Source: Sphingomonas sp. G-3-2-10 | GTDB lineage: Bacteria > Pseudomonadota > Alphaproteobacteria > Sphingomonadales > Sphingomonadaceae | DNA length: 64,000 nucleotides | Direction of reading: 5' to 3' | NCBI RefSeq assembly: GCF_012927115.1 | Contig: NZ_JABBFY010000001.1 | Location: 1,178,001 to 1,242,000 of the forward strand | Shown: positions 19,121 to 28,644 of the stretch, piece by piece | Layout: each line of letters begins with the position of its first letter | Position numbering within the stretch: position 1 is the first letter of the stretch | Position numbers and translations under genes: made by a program | Notes under the pieces: model-generated | What the model saw: the letters and a program-made list of their open reading frames with translations, nothing else | The model's database searches: none | What the model was told of the DNA's origin: nothing

Positions 19121-20782
19121 ATGCGCAGCAACTGGTTGATCGCACCGACACTCTTGCTGCTGACCAGCGCCGCGCCGCCGCCTGCCGCCGAGCCGCTGGA
19201 CCTTACCGGCCTCATCCAGATTTGCGGCCCCGGCGAGGCCGCCCCGTCCGAACCCGACAAGACCGTGCTGCTCACGGGCTACGGTCAGGGCGGCTTCGCG
19301 ATCCGCACGGCGAAGCCCGAGGCGCAGGCATTTTTCGACAATGGCGTCCAGCTGGGCCACGCCTTTGCGCATAAGGCGTCGATCGCGGCGTTCGAGGAAG
19401 CCCGGCAACAGGATCCCAGTTGCGCGATGTGCGCATGGGGCGAGGCATGGTCGAAGGGGCCGACGCTCAACTATGGCGTCGACGAAAAGCAAGCCGCCGA
19501 ACTGGCGAAGACCGCGCTGGAAGCGCAGCGTCTGGCCGAAGGCGCGCCCGCGCTGGAGCGCGAACTGATCGCGGCGATGGTGAAGCGCTATCCGGGCAGC
19601 AAGGTCGATCACAAGGGCTATGCCGATGCGATGGATGCGCTGGCCAAGGCCAATCCGCAGAATGATTCGCTCGCGGTGCTGGCGGCGGAAGCGTGGATGA
19701 TTGCCTCGGAAGACCCGTTCAAGGTGCCCGCGACCTATTGGGAGCGCCCGGTAGCGCTGCTCGAAATGGTGCTGAAGCGCACGCCCGATTACGCCCCCGC
19801 CATCCATTTCTACATCCACGCCACCGAGTTCGCCGGCTATCCTGCTCGCGCCGAAGTCTTTGCCGACCGGCTGGAGGGGGTCGCACCGGCGGCGAGCCAC
19901 CTCGTCCATATGCCGTCGCACACTTATTACTGGATCGGCCGCTATGCCGATGCCGCGACGTCGAACCTGCGCGCGGTGCAGATCGGAATCGAGAATGCGA
20001 AGCGGCTGAAACTGCCCGAGCCGGATGGCGTCTGGACCCTCGCCTATCATGGCCACAATGTCCATTTCGGCCTTGGCGGCGCGCTGATGTCCGGCGATGC
20101 GACGACCGGGCTCGCGCTGGCCCGGCCGATGATCGAAATGTCGAAGCGCAGCAAGACGAAACTGGGCAATTTCCAACAGCTGGTGCTGGGCCAGGCTTTC
20201 GTCGCCGTGGCCAGGTTCGCGCCGGTCGAAGAGATGCTGGCGATACCCGAACCGAGCGACCAGAACGCCACGGCGCAGGCGCTGTGGCACTATGCGCGCG
20301 GCGAGGCGCTGGCGCGCAAGGGCGATGCGAAGGCGGTCCGCGCCGAAGCCCGGGCGATGCCGCGCCGGCTGGCAGGCGACACGAGCGGGATCGCGACATT
20401 GGTATTCCGGATCAGCCGCGACGTGCTGGAAGGGCGTGCGGCGATGATCGAGGGGCGCCATGACCGAGCGGTGAAGCTGTTCACGCGGGCGGCCGCGATC
20501 GAGGAAGTCGCGCCGATCAAATTCTACTCCGATCCGCCGGTCTGGTGGTATCCGATCCGCCGCGACATCGCCGCCGCCCTGCTCGCAAAGGGCGACGCGA
20601 CCGGGGCGGTTCGGGAAGCGACCGCATCGCTGGCGCTGCGGCCCAACGATCCGGTCGCGCTGGAGATTCGCAGCAGGGCGCAGGCGAAACTGGGCAATAC
20701 CGACGCATCACAACGTGACCTGCGGCAGGCTCGAGCTGCGCTCAGCCCATCGGCCGTTCGATCGAGGAAGGCGGCGGGCTGA
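19121..20782 (+). CDS. Exported TPR-repeat protein
   Basis: A 553-residue protein counted from ATG 19121, which begins a signal peptide (MRSNWLIAPTLLLLTSAAPP). A longer in-frame reading runs antisense through alaS and was rejected. The body is helical with repeat-like segments (FDNGVQLGHAFAHKASIAAF, MCAWGEAWSKGPTLNYGV, HIHATE-type YIHATEFAGYPARAEVFADR, HMPSHTYYWIGRYADAATSN). It resembles large TPR proteins common in proteobacteria that lack an assigned reaction. It is probably periplasmic. Its last 41 bases overlap the convergent M24 peptidase gene. Confidence 0.82.
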   Translation: MRSNWLIAPTLLLLTSAAPPPAAEPLDLTGLIQICGPGEAAPSEPDKTVLLTGYGQGGFAIRTAKPEAQAFFDNGVQLGHAFAHKASIAAFEEARQQDPSCAMCAWGEAWSKGPTLNYGVDEKQAAELAKTALEAQRLAEGAPALERELIAAMVKRYPGSKVDHKGYADAMDALAKANPQNDSLAVLAAEAWMIASEDPFKVPATYWERPVALLEMVLKRTPDYAPAIHFYIHATEFAGYPARAEVFADRLEGVAPAASHLVHMPSHTYYWIGRYADAATSNLRAVQIGIENAKRLKLPEPDGVWTLAYHGHNVHFGLGGALMSGDATTGLALARPMIEMSKRSKTKLGNFQQLVLGQAFVAVARFAPVEEMLAIPEPSDQNATAQALWHYARGEALARKGDAKAVRAEARAMPRRLAGDTSGIATLVFRISRDVLEGRAAMIEGRHDRAVKLFTRAAAIEEVAPIKFYSDPPVWWYPIRRDIAAALLAKGDATGAVREATASLALRPNDPVALEIRSRAQAKLGNTDASQRDLRQARAALSPSAVRSRKAAG

Positions 20783-21992
20783 ACCATTTGGGGCCGGCTT
20801 CGGTCATGTGGAAGCAATCCTCCAGACGGATGCCGAAGCTGCCCGGAATGTAGATGCCAGGTTCGTTCGAGAAGCACATGCCCGGCGCGAGCAACGTCTT
20901 CTCGCCGCGCACCAGATTGACCGGTTCGTGCCCGTCCATGCCGATGCCGTGTCCGGTGCGATGCGACAGGCCAGGCAGCTTGTAGTCGGGGCCATAGCCG
21001 AGCGACGTGTAATAGCCGCGCACCGCGTCATCGACGGTGCCCGCGGGGACGCCGAGCTTTGCCGCGTCGAACGCGATCTGCTGGCCGCGGCGCATCTGGT
21101 CCCACACCTTGCGCTGCTCGGCACTGGCCTCGCCGAACACAAAGCTGCGCGAGACGTCGGACTGATAGCCGTGGACGGCGCTGCCGCAATCCATCAGCAC
21201 GACCTCGCCCTTCACTACCTTTTGCGGCTTGCCCGACCCATGCGGATAGGCCGCCGCTTCGCCGAGCAGGATCAGGTTGAATTCGACTTCGCCGCCCAGC
21301 TTCCGCGTCGCCGCGCTCATTAATGCGCCGATATCCTGCGGCGTCATGCCCGCGTCGATCCGCGGGTAGGTCCAGCGATAGGCGGCGATGGTCACGTCGG
21401 TAGCAAGCTGCATCAGCGCGATCTCCGGCGCGGTCTTGATCATCCGGCAGCCGCGCACGACGGGATTGGCCGACACGAGGCGCGTCGCGGGCAGCACCTT
21501 GCGCAGCCCGTCGACCGCGAAGAAGCGCACCGTCTCCTCGATCCCGATCGGGCGCGCGGTGAGCTTACGGTCGCGCAGGAAGCCCGCGACTATCGTCAGC
21601 GGGTCCTCATGCTCCTGCCACACGCGGATCTCGGCCGGGATCCCCAGCGATTCGCGGACGGACGGTTCCTCGAAAAAGGGTGTGACGATGCACGGATCGC
21701 CTTCCACCGGCAGGATTGCAGCGGTCAGCCGCTCGCTGCGCCACCAGCGGACCCCGGTGAAGTAGATCAGCGACGAGCCGGGTTCGATCAGCACCGCGCC
21801 GATGCCGCGGGCCTTCATCAGCGCCTGCGCGCGGGCGATGCGGGCGCGGCGTTCCTCCGGACCGATCGGGGTCGCGCCTTTGGTCAGATCGGCCAGCTCG
21901 GACAGATCGGGCTCAGCGGCGCGGAGCAGACCGGGCGTGGCGAGCAGCGGGATCGCGCCAGCGGCGGCGAGCAGGGAGCGGCGGTCGAGCAT
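20742..21992 (-). CDS. M24 family Xaa-Pro aminopeptidase-like protein, Tat-type signal
   Basis: A 416-residue protein from ATG 21992. The N-terminus LDRRSLLAAAGAIPLLATP has a twin Arg plus hydrophobic stretch, suggesting Tat export. The pita-bread M24 domain shows the metal ligands: Asp in VLMDCGSAVHGYQSDVSRSF (two Asp), His in SHRTGHGIGMDGHEP, Glu in FSNEPGIYIPGSFGIRLEDC (two Glu). Members remove N-terminal residues next to Pro or cleave dipeptides. Export would place it in the periplasm with other scavenging peptidases of this window. The C-terminus overlaps the TPR gene tail to tail by 41 bases. Confidence 0.9.
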   Translation of the reverse strand: MLDRRSLLAAAGAIPLLATPGLLRAAEPDLSELADLTKGATPIGPEERRARIARAQALMKARGIGAVLIEPGSSLIYFTGVRWWRSERLTAAILPVEGDPCIVTPFFEEPSVRESLGIPAEIRVWQEHEDPLTIVAGFLRDRKLTARPIGIEETVRFFAVDGLRKVLPATRLVSANPVVRGCRMIKTAPEIALMQLATDVTIAAYRWTYPRIDAGMTPQDIGALMSAATRKLGGEVEFNLILLGEAAAYPHGSGKPQKVVKGEVVLMDCGSAVHGYQSDVSRSFVFGEASAEQRKVWDQMRRGQQIAFDAAKLGVPAGTVDDAVRGYYTSLGYGPDYKLPGLSHRTGHGIGMDGHEPVNLVRGEKTLLAPGMCFSNEPGIYIPGSFGIRLEDCFHMTEAGPKWFSPPPSSIERPMG

Positions 21993-22083
21993 GGGGTCCT
22001 CCAGCGCAAAGTGATACGGTCCTTGACCCGGCGGCAACAATCCCCTTCCTTGCGCGGCAATATTCGATTTGGGGGATTCCCGC

Positions 22084-23415
22084 GTGGGCAAGCGACTTAC
22101 CTGGTTCATCATAGCCGGCCTGATTCTGGGCGGGCTGCTCGGCTATGGCCTGAACATCACCTACGCACCTCAAGGCGATGCCGGGAAAGCGGTCCTCGAT
22201 GGCGCGGCCTATTATCTCGACATTCCGACCCAGATGTTCCTGCATCTGATCAAGATGATCATCGCCCCGCTGGTCGTTTCCACGCTCGTCGTCGGCATCG
22301 CGCATATGGGCGGCGGCACTGCGATCGGCCGCGTCGGCGGCAAGGCGTTCCTGTGGTTCGTCACCGCCAGCCTCGTGTCGCTGTCGCTCGGCCTGATCCT
22401 CGTCAACATCCTCCAGCCCGGCGTGGGCGTGAACCTGCCCCTGCCCGACGTGGCGGCATCGAGCGGCGTCGATCGTTCGGGCTTCGATGTCGCGAAGTTC
22501 TTCATCCACATCGTGCCGACCTCGGCGCTGGATGCGATGGCGAAGAACGACATCCTCCAGATCGTGGTTTTCTCGCTGTTCTTCGGCGTCGGCCTCGCCG
22601 CCGTGGGCGAGAAGGGCGCGCCGATCGTGCGCGGGATGGAAGCACTGGTTCAGGTGATGCTGACCGTCACCGGCTATGTCATGATGTTCGCGCCGATCGC
22701 GGTGTTCTGCGCCGTTGCGCGGACGCTGGCGACCAAGGGCGTCGAAGTGATCGGCCAGCTCGCCTATTTCATGGGCAGTTTCTATATCGGCCTCGCCATC
22801 CTGTGGGCGGTGCTGCTGGGCGCCTGCTTCCTCGTGATCGGGGCGCGGACGGGACAGCTGTTCCGCTACCTGCGCGATCCGATCCTGCTCGGCTTCTCGA
22901 CCGCATCGTCCGAAGCCGCCTATCCGCGCACGCTCGATGCGCTCGACCGGTTCGGCGTGCCGCCCAAGATCGCCAGCTTCGTGCTGCCGCTGGGCTATTC
23001 GTTCAACCTCGACGGCTCGATGATGTACATGACCTTCGCGTCGATCTTCATCGCGCAGGCCTATGGCATCCATCTCGACTGGCCGACGATGATCTCGATG
23101 CTGCTGATCCTGATGGTGACCAGCAAGGGCATTGCCGGGGTGCCGCGCGCCAGCCTGGTCGTCATCACCGGCACGCTGGCGCATTTCGACATTCCGGAAG
23201 CCGGCATCCTGCTGATCCTCGCGGTCGATCACTTCCTCGATATGGGCCGCACTGCGACCAACGTGGTAGGCAATGCGGTCGCCAGCGTAGTGGTCGCGCG
23301 CTGGGAGGGGCAGCTCGATCCGCCGCAGGAAGCTGAGCTGACGGTCGCCACTGCGGGCACGCCGCAGGGCACCGCGGATGCCGACAGCTTCGAGGATTAC
23401 GGCGCAAAGTCGTAA
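22084..23415 (+). CDS. Dicarboxylate/amino acid:cation symporter (DAACS family)
   Basis: A 443-residue GltP/DctA-like symporter of the inner membrane. Diagnostic segments are LIKMIIAPLVVSTLVVGIAH (TM3 region), FSTASSEAAYPRTLDAL (the serine-rich hairpin), LPLGYSFNLDGSMMYMTFAS (NxDGS, the TM7 cation/substrate motif) and VDHFLDMGRTATNVVGN in TM8. Substrate (glutamate, aspartate, C4-dicarboxylate) cannot be settled. GTG 22084 was chosen because GGGGGA ends 7 bases upstream; an upstream in-frame TTG lies within that element. A terminator follows. Confidence 0.92.
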   Translation: MGKRLTWFIIAGLILGGLLGYGLNITYAPQGDAGKAVLDGAAYYLDIPTQMFLHLIKMIIAPLVVSTLVVGIAHMGGGTAIGRVGGKAFLWFVTASLVSLSLGLILVNILQPGVGVNLPLPDVAASSGVDRSGFDVAKFFIHIVPTSALDAMAKNDILQIVVFSLFFGVGLAAVGEKGAPIVRGMEALVQVMLTVTGYVMMFAPIAVFCAVARTLATKGVEVIGQLAYFMGSFYIGLAILWAVLLGACFLVIGARTGQLFRYLRDPILLGFSTASSEAAYPRTLDALDRFGVPPKIASFVLPLGYSFNLDGSMMYMTFASIFIAQAYGIHLDWPTMISMLLILMVTSKGIAGVPRASLVVITGTLAHFDIPEAGILLILAVDHFLDMGRTATNVVGNAVASVVVARWEGQLDPPQEAELTVATAGTPQGTADADSFEDYGAKS

Positions 23416-23438
23416 CCGCTCGTTTCCTTCAAAAGTTC

Positions 23439-23474
23439 AAAGAGCCGGTGGCCGCGAGGCTGCCGGCTCTTTTG
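23439..23474 (+). terminator. Rho-independent terminator after the symporter gene
   Basis: AAAGAGCCGG (23439-23448) pairs with CCGGCTCTTT (23463-23472) around a 14-base loop, and the right arm runs into TTTT. The opposite strand also ends in an A/T run, so it may serve the convergent GST gene too. Confidence 0.85.
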
Positions 23475-23511
23475 ATTGAAGCGGCGAGAATCCTACATTG
23501 CAAGTGCCGGA

Positions 23512-24138
23512 TCAGGCGTAGGCGTAGGGGCCGCCTTTCGCGAGCGCGGCCTGATAGGCGGGGCGGGCGTGGATGGTCTTGAGCCACTTCGCGATGTGCG
23601 GGCGGCCCTGCGTCGCGCCGGCGCGGGCGACGGCGGCTTCGAGGGGGAAGCTCATCATCACGTCGGCGGCGGTGAACGCATCGCCCGCGAACCAGTCGCG
23701 AGTGGCGAGTTCGGATTCGAGCCAGTCGAGATGGACATCGATCATCGGCTGGATCCGCTTCTGCGCAGCCTTGCCGAAGATCGGGACGCGCGTGAGCACC
23801 AGCTTCACCAGCAAGGGCGGCATCAGCGACCCCTCGGCATAGTGCATGAAGTGGCGGTAACGCAGCGCATCCTCGCGGTGCGCGGGGGAGCCGAGGCGGC
23901 CATCGGCCTTTTCGACGAGATATTCGACGATCGCCGCGGTCTCGGCGATGGTGTGTTCGCCGTCGGTGATGACCGGCGACTTGCCGAGCGGATGGACGCG
24001 GCGAAGCTCGGGCGGGGCGAGCATGGTCTGCCTGTTCCGCTCGTAGCGGATCACTTCATAGGGCAACCCCAGTTCCTCGAGCAGCCAGAGGATACGCTGC
24101 GACCGGGAGTTTTCGAGGTGGTGGACGGTGATGGTCAT
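23512..24138 (-). CDS. Glutathione S-transferase family protein
   Basis: A 208-residue cytosolic protein. The N-terminal thioredoxin-like domain reads ITVHHLENSRSQRILWLLEE, with cis-Pro LGKSPVI and the gamma-Glu contact IAETAAIVEYL. The all-helical C-terminal domain contains FAGDAFTAADVMMSFPLE, the conserved N-capping/helix-6 motif. These enzymes conjugate glutathione to electrophiles or act as peroxidases. Ser at NSRSQR is the likely activating residue. It is a single gene converging on the symporter. Confidence 0.9.
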   Translation of the reverse strand: MTITVHHLENSRSQRILWLLEELGLPYEVIRYERNRQTMLAPPELRRVHPLGKSPVITDGEHTIAETAAIVEYLVEKADGRLGSPAHREDALRYRHFMHYAEGSLMPPLLVKLVLTRVPIFGKAAQKRIQPMIDVHLDWLESELATRDWFAGDAFTAADVMMSFPLEAAVARAGATQGRPHIAKWLKTIHARPAYQAALAKGGPYAYA

Positions 24139-24220
24139 GGGCCGGATCCTCTCGCCTGTTTGGCGCAGCGTAGAGAGATTGATTGTCGCCTCAAGCGTTT
24201 CCGCTGACGGATAAGGTCAC

Positions 24221-24275
24221 CCTCACCCTTCCGCCGATTACGTCGGCTCCCTCGCTCTCCCAAGGGGGAGAGGGA
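24221..24275 (+). repeat. Dispersed intergenic repeat, copy A
   Basis: This 55-base unit (starts CCTCACCCTTCCGCCGA, ends GGGGGAGAGGGA) is closely matched, in reverse orientation, by 32221-32275. It lies in the roughly 290-base space between the GST and recA genes, which otherwise holds a paired GTTGACAC motif (24380, 24389) and no gene. Confidence 0.75.
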
Positions 24276-24432
24276 TTTGACGCCGGAAAGGTCCGGCGCG
24301 AGGCAACGCGCCGGACCTCCCGATGGGACTGGCCCGTGACCGCTGCGCGGGCGCATCAAGCGCCGGAGCGGCCGAATTGGTTGACACGGTTGACACCAAT
24401 ATAGGGAAAAACGCTTCCCCGGCGTCAGGCCG

Positions 24433-25521
24433 TCAGAGATCGTCTTCGCTGCCCTCGGCATCCGGCTCGGGGCCGGCCATCATTTCCTCGGCGACCTTTT
24501 CGGTGCGCGCGCGGATGGCGGTTTCGAGGCGGGTGCAGACGTCGGGATTTTCCTTGAGAAACGTCTTCGAATTCTCGCGGCCCTGACCGATGCGGATGCT
24601 GTCGTAGCTGAACCATGCGCCCGACTTCTCGACCAGTCCGGCCTTCACGCCGAGATCGAGAATCTCACCGATCTTCGAGACGCCTTCGCCATACATGATG
24701 TCGAATTCGACCTGCTTGAACGGCGGGGCGACCTTGTTCTTCACCACCTTCACGCGGGTGGTGTTGCCGATGATATCGTCGCGGTCCTTGATCTGGCCGG
24801 TGCGGCGGATGTCGAGACGGACCGATGCGTAGAATTTCAGCGCATTGCCGCCGGTCGTGGTTTCCGGGTTGCCGTACATCACGCCGATCTTCATGCGCAG
24901 CTGGTTGATGAAGATCACCATGCAGCGCGAGCGGCTGATCGAACCGGTGAGCTTGCGCAGCGACTGCGACATCAGGCGGGCCTGAAGGCCGACATGGCTG
25001 TCGCCCATCTCGCCTTCGATTTCGGCGCGGGGCACGAGCGCGGCGACTGAATCGACCACCAGCACGTCGATCGCGTTCGAGCGGACGAGCGTGTCGACGA
25101 TCTCGAGCGCCTGCTCGCCGGTGTCGGGCTGCGACACGATCAGTTCGTCGATATTGACGCCCAGCTTCTTGGCATAGACCGGATCGAGCGCATGTTCCGC
25201 GTCGACAAAGGCAGCGGTGCCGCCGGTCTTCTGCGCTTCGGCGATAACGTGGAGCGCAAGCGTGGTCTTGCCCGAGCTTTCCGGACCATAGACTTCGATC
25301 ACGCGACCGCGCGGCAGGCCGCCGACGCCGAGCGCGATGTCGAGACCGAGCGAGCCGGTCGAGATCGCCTCGACCTGCATCGTCTCCTTCGAGCCGAGGC
25401 GCATTGCCGAGCCCTTGCCGAAGGCGCGATCGATCTGCGCCAGTGCGGCGTCGAGCGCCTTCTGCTTTTCGCTGGTGGGGGGTGCCATTTTGTTATCGAT
25501 GACCTTCAGGGATGCCGCCAT
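24433..25521 (-). CDS. recA: Recombinase RecA
   Basis: A 362-residue DNA strand-exchange protein that also drives LexA self-cleavage. Walker A is GPESSGKTT. Other signatures are [41 protein letters not shown] (Walker B and L1) and [21 protein letters not shown] (L2). ATG 25521 ([11 protein letters not shown]) is preferred because GAGGG lies 8 bases upstream; a start 6 codons earlier has no such site. An SOS box lies about 77 bases upstream, so damage-inducible expression is expected. The acidic tail ([10 protein letters not shown]) is typical. Confidence 0.98.
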   Translation of the reverse strand: MAASLKVIDNKMAPPTSEKQKALDAALAQIDRAFGKGSAMRLGSKETMQVEAISTGSLGLDIALGVGGLPRGRVIEVYGPESSGKTTLALHVIAEAQKTGGTAAFVDAEHALDPVYAKKLGVNIDELIVSQPDTGEQALEIVDTLVRSNAIDVLVVDSVAALVPRAEIEGEMGDSHVGLQARLMSQSLRKLTGSISRSRCMVIFINQLRMKIGVMYGNPETTTGGNALKFYASVRLDIRRTGQIKDRDDIIGNTTRVKVVKNKVAPPFKQVEFDIMYGEGVSKIGEILDLGVKAGLVEKSGAWFSYDSIRIGQGRENSKTFLKENPDVCTRLETAIRARTEKVAEEMMAGPEPDAEGSEDDL

Positions 25522-25597
25522 TTTCGATGCCCTCGCCACTAGAAGATGTCCACCACTCGTTTACTGTTGGACGCTTCGTATCGCCTTTGTTCTCAAA

Positions 25598-25612
25598 GAA
25601 CAAGAGCGGAAC
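25598..25612 (-). promoter_or_regulatory. LexA (SOS) box upstream of recA
   Basis: The plus strand reads GAACAAGAGCGGAAC, i.e. GAAC-N7-GAAC, the alphaproteobacterial LexA direct repeat; on the recA strand it is GTTC-N7-GTTC. TTGTTC overlapping the second half and TACGAA 17 bases on may form the recA promoter, which LexA would then cover. Confidence 0.85.
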
Positions 25613-25670
25613 AACGAAAATGGAACAAAAAGTGCCCGCAGCGGCCTGGAGACGCAAACAATCCGTTAAA

Positions 25671-26444
25671 TCAGAATAGATTACGGATCGGACTGGCGGG
25701 GTCGGCAAGCAGCTTCACGGTGAGCGCAACCGACATGACGACCAGCAAAGGCCGCACCCCGCGCCCGCCGAAACGGATCGCGAGCCGCGCGCCGAGCTGG
25801 TTTCCGACGATGTTGGCCGCGGCCATCGACAGGCCGACGACCCACAACACCTTGCCACCCGCGATCATCGCCAGCAGCCCCGCGACATTGGTCGCGAGAT
25901 TGAGGAACTTGGCGTTGGCGATGGCGCGGACCAGCCCGAGCCCGCCCAGCGCGACCATCGCGGTGATCAGGAACGAACCCGCGCCGGGGCCGAAAAAGCC
26001 GTCATAGAAACCGATGCCGCTGACGACGAACGTGATCCCGATGGTTCCAAGTCGGGCGTGGCGATCGCTCTCGTGCATCGGCGGGGCGAGCAGGAAATAC
26101 AGACCCATCATGATCAGCAGCACGGGGACGAGACCCGCGAGGATCGACGGATTCACATGCTGGACCGTCGTGCCACCCGCGACCGAGCCGAGGAACGCCC
26201 CCGCTGCCGGGATCGCAAAGCGGCGCAGCTCGATATGACCCGCGCGGTGGAAGGCGAGGAAGGACGAGGCGGTGCCGATGCTGCTCTGAAGCTTGTTGGT
26301 CGCCAGCGCGGAGACCGGCGGCACGCCGACAGCCATCAGCGCGGGAATGGTCAGCAGGCCGCCACCGCCCGCCATTGCGTCGATCGTGCCCGCGACGACG
26401 GCGACGGCCATGAGGAGAGCGATCAGTTCGAAGGTGAGGTCCAT
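25671..26444 (-). CDS. TauE/SafE family sulfite exporter-like membrane protein
   Basis: A 257-residue inner-membrane protein with about 8 TM helices. Family marks are GTIDAMAGGGGLLTIPALMAV near the N-terminus and the repeated half GFYDGFFGPGAGSFLITAMV. TSUP members move sulfite, sulfoacetate or other organic anions; the substrate is unknown here. It is upstream-facing toward recA but separated by the recA regulatory region. The start lacks an obvious ribosome site. Confidence 0.9.
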   Translation of the reverse strand: MDLTFELIALLMAVAVVAGTIDAMAGGGGLLTIPALMAVGVPPVSALATNKLQSSIGTASSFLAFHRAGHIELRRFAIPAAGAFLGSVAGGTTVQHVNPSILAGLVPVLLIMMGLYFLLAPPMHESDRHARLGTIGITFVVSGIGFYDGFFGPGAGSFLITAMVALGGLGLVRAIANAKFLNLATNVAGLLAMIAGGKVLWVVGLSMAAANIVGNQLGARLAIRFGGRGVRPLLVVMSVALTVKLLADPASPIRNLF

Positions 26445-26504
26445 TGCGGGCGCGATAGGCCCGAGCGGCGTGGAGGGACAGCCCCTAACGGGCGTGGCTT
26501 CGTC

Positions 26505-26888
26505 TCAAAGACAGCCGGCCTCGCGCACCGTGGCGCTGGCAGCTTCGATCCGGCCCGCACTGCCGACGGACCATGCGATATCGACCATTTCGTTACAGGG
26601 CAGGCCCTTGATCCGGCGCCTCGCCGTTCGCGCGGCCGGATCGATCACGAAGGCATTGGCCTGGAGCCAACGGAGGAGCGCCGGTTCCGGAGTGCCCCGC
26701 GCGAATTCGCGCCCGAACGCCCGCGCGGTCTCGGGGCGGTTCCATTCGGCATCGTTCAGCAGGGCCGGTCGCGATTCGGACGACGCCACCGCAGAGACGA
26801 ACAGCAAGCCTTCCCTATTCGCCAATGCGACTGCCACGACGAGCGAGATCGCGATTCCGGAAACGAACAGGAATGTCGTCCTGCGCAT
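26505..26888 (-). CDS. Hypothetical protein downstream of a polysaccharide deacetylase
   Basis: A 127-residue protein with one N-terminal hydrophobic segment (TTFLFVSGIAISLVVAVALA) acting as signal or anchor, followed by a soluble region with two Cys (LPCNEM and the terminal EAGCL). It begins 2 bases after the stop of the deacetylase gene, so the two form an operon. No family recognised. A periplasm-facing accessory of the deacetylase is one possibility. Confidence 0.7.
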   Translation of the reverse strand: MRRTTFLFVSGIAISLVVAVALANREGLLFVSAVASSESRPALLNDAEWNRPETARAFGREFARGTPEPALLRWLQANAFVIDPAARTARRRIKGLPCNEMVDIAWSVGSAGRIEAASATVREAGCL

Positions 26889-26890
26889 CG

Positions 26891-27613
26891 TCAGCGCCCC
26901 TCATGCTTCAACAATTCCCCGACACTCACCGCGCGATAGCCCCTCACCTTCAGCCCTTCCAGGATCAGCGGCAGTGCGTCGCGGGCGACCTGATTGCCGC
27001 GATACATGACATGCATGATCACCACTGCGCCCGGGCGGATTTGCGAGAGGATGGTATCGGCATAGCGGCGCGGATCCGTCTCGGCCATCGGGTCCTCGAA
27101 GGTCCACATGATCGTGCGATAACCGGTGCGGTCGACGGCGATGGGCAGGCCGGTGAGGCGCTTGCCATAGGGCGGGCGGAAGAAGGCGGGCGCGGCGCCC
27201 TCAGCGCGGAGCAGCGCATCGGTGCGGCGGACCTCGTCCTCATAGCCGCCGGGGAACAGGCCCCACATCCGGCCATGCGTATAGCTGTGATTGCCCAGCT
27301 CGTGCCCCGCATCGAGCAGGCGGCGCGCCTGCCCCGGATTCCTCGCCAGATCGTTGCCGATCAGGAAGAAGGTTGCATGGGCATCGTGCGCGGCGAGGAT
27401 CGGCAGGACCGCATCGACGCCGCCCCGGGTGGGGCCGTCGTCGAAGGTCAGTGCGACCAGCTTTTCCTGCGTGTCGACACGACAGACAGGCGTGCCGACC
27501 AGCTGCCAGCATTTCGCGCGGCTGATCTCGAACAGCGCGTAGAGGCAAGCGAGCAACAGGACGAGGACGAGCCCCGCAAGGGCCAGATGGCGGCGAGTGA
27601 GGAAGCGTGCCAT
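26891..27613 (-). CDS. Polysaccharide deacetylase (NodB homology), membrane anchored
   Basis: A 240-residue protein with an N-terminal membrane helix (residues about 8-28, ALAGLVLVLLLACLYALFE). The NodB domain shows motif 1 TFDDGP (catalytic and metal Asp), motif 2 HELGNHSYTH (metal His pair), motif 3 FFRPPYGKR and motif 5 VVIMHVMY. These enzymes remove N-acetyl groups from peptidoglycan or exopolysaccharide. It would act on the periplasmic side. It is first in an operon with the 127-residue protein. Confidence 0.93.
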   Translation of the reverse strand: MARFLTRRHLALAGLVLVLLLACLYALFEISRAKCWQLVGTPVCRVDTQEKLVALTFDDGPTRGGVDAVLPILAAHDAHATFFLIGNDLARNPGQARRLLDAGHELGNHSYTHGRMWGLFPGGYEDEVRRTDALLRAEGAAPAFFRPPYGKRLTGLPIAVDRTGYRTIMWTFEDPMAETDPRRYADTILSQIRPGAVVIMHVMYRGNQVARDALPLILEGLKVRGYRAVSVGELLKHEGR

Positions 27614-27707
27614 GATGCGGGTCTGGCATCCCCCGCCCCGCCGCTCAAGCCAGACTGTACTTTAGTGTGTTAGTTGTGTAAATCACCTCGGACGGAGGGA
27701 GAGGTTT

Positions 27708-28613
27708 ATGACACGCACCAACAGCGCGAGCTGGGGCCTGTTCGCGATCCTGTGGGCAGCCGCGACCGGATATCTTGCCTTAAAGGGCGCGGACTGGGTG
27801 TTCCCGTTCATCTCGCTGGGCATCTTCGGAATCGGCTGCACCGGCATCGCCTGGTGGCTGACGCGAAAGAGCGATGCGCCCGAAGTGCCGGTGGCGCGCC
27901 CCGGCGTGGAGCTGGCGGCGGTGCTGGGCTATCTGGCCGTCTATGCGCTGGCGTTCCTCGGCTGGGGCATCGGCGCGATCAGGACGCTGGCCGAGGCAGG
28001 CGCCGAGCAGGATTTGATCGTGATCGGCACCAAGCTGGTGGTGCATGTGGTGCTGCCCGCGGGCCTGTTGCTGCTGCTCGGCGCGCGGATCGCGCCCCTG
28101 TTCGACACCGGGATCGGACGGCGCGGATTCTGGCCGGTGCTGGTCGTGCTGAGCGCGATCTTCGTCGGACTGCTGGCGGTAGTCAGCCCGTCGCTGAAGC
28201 AGATCGCAGAGCTGAACGTGCCCGCGACGACATTGCTGTGGGCCGCGCCGCTTTCATGGCTGTGGGTCTCGCTGGAAGCCGGGCTATGCGAGGAATTCCT
28301 CTATCGCGCGGTGCTGCAGAGCCGGATCGCGGCCGTGCTGCGTTCACCGATGGCGGCAGTGCCGCTGGCGTCGATCGTCTTCGCGCTGGCGCATGTGCCG
28401 GGCCTGTATCTGCGCGGCGGGCCGGAGGTGGACGGCTGGGCGACCGATCTGGTGCAGGTGATCGCCTTCACCATCGCGACGCTCTCGCCGCTCAGCATCT
28501 TCTTCGGCGTGGTCTGGGCGCGGACGCGCAGCCTGTTGCTGGTGGTGCTGCTGCATGGCGCGATCGATGTGTTGCCGAACATGCCGGAATTCCTCCGGCA
28601 TTTCGTGATCTAG
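27708..28613 (+). CDS. CPBP family intramembrane metalloprotease
   Basis: A 301-residue polytopic protein (about 8 TM) with a GGAGGGAGAGG ribosome site. The CPBP (Abi) motifs are GLCEEFLYRAVLQ (EExxxR), VFALAHVPGLY (FxxxH) and VLLHGAIDVLPN (HxxxD/N), matching Rce1-like glutamate intramembrane proteases. The bacterial roles include prenyl-protein processing, bacteriocin immunity and signalling; none can be chosen here. It converges on the receiver-protein gene across a long palindrome. Confidence 0.9.
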   Translation: MTRTNSASWGLFAILWAAATGYLALKGADWVFPFISLGIFGIGCTGIAWWLTRKSDAPEVPVARPGVELAAVLGYLAVYALAFLGWGIGAIRTLAEAGAEQDLIVIGTKLVVHVVLPAGLLLLLGARIAPLFDTGIGRRGFWPVLVVLSAIFVGLLAVVSPSLKQIAELNVPATTLLWAAPLSWLWVSLEAGLCEEFLYRAVLQSRIAAVLRSPMAAVPLASIVFALAHVPGLYLRGGPEVDGWATDLVQVIAFTIATLSPLSIFFGVVWARTRSLLLVVLLHGAIDVLPNMPEFLRHFVI

Positions 28614-28644
28614 AGCCGGATTCAGATTCGCTGCATCTTGCGGC

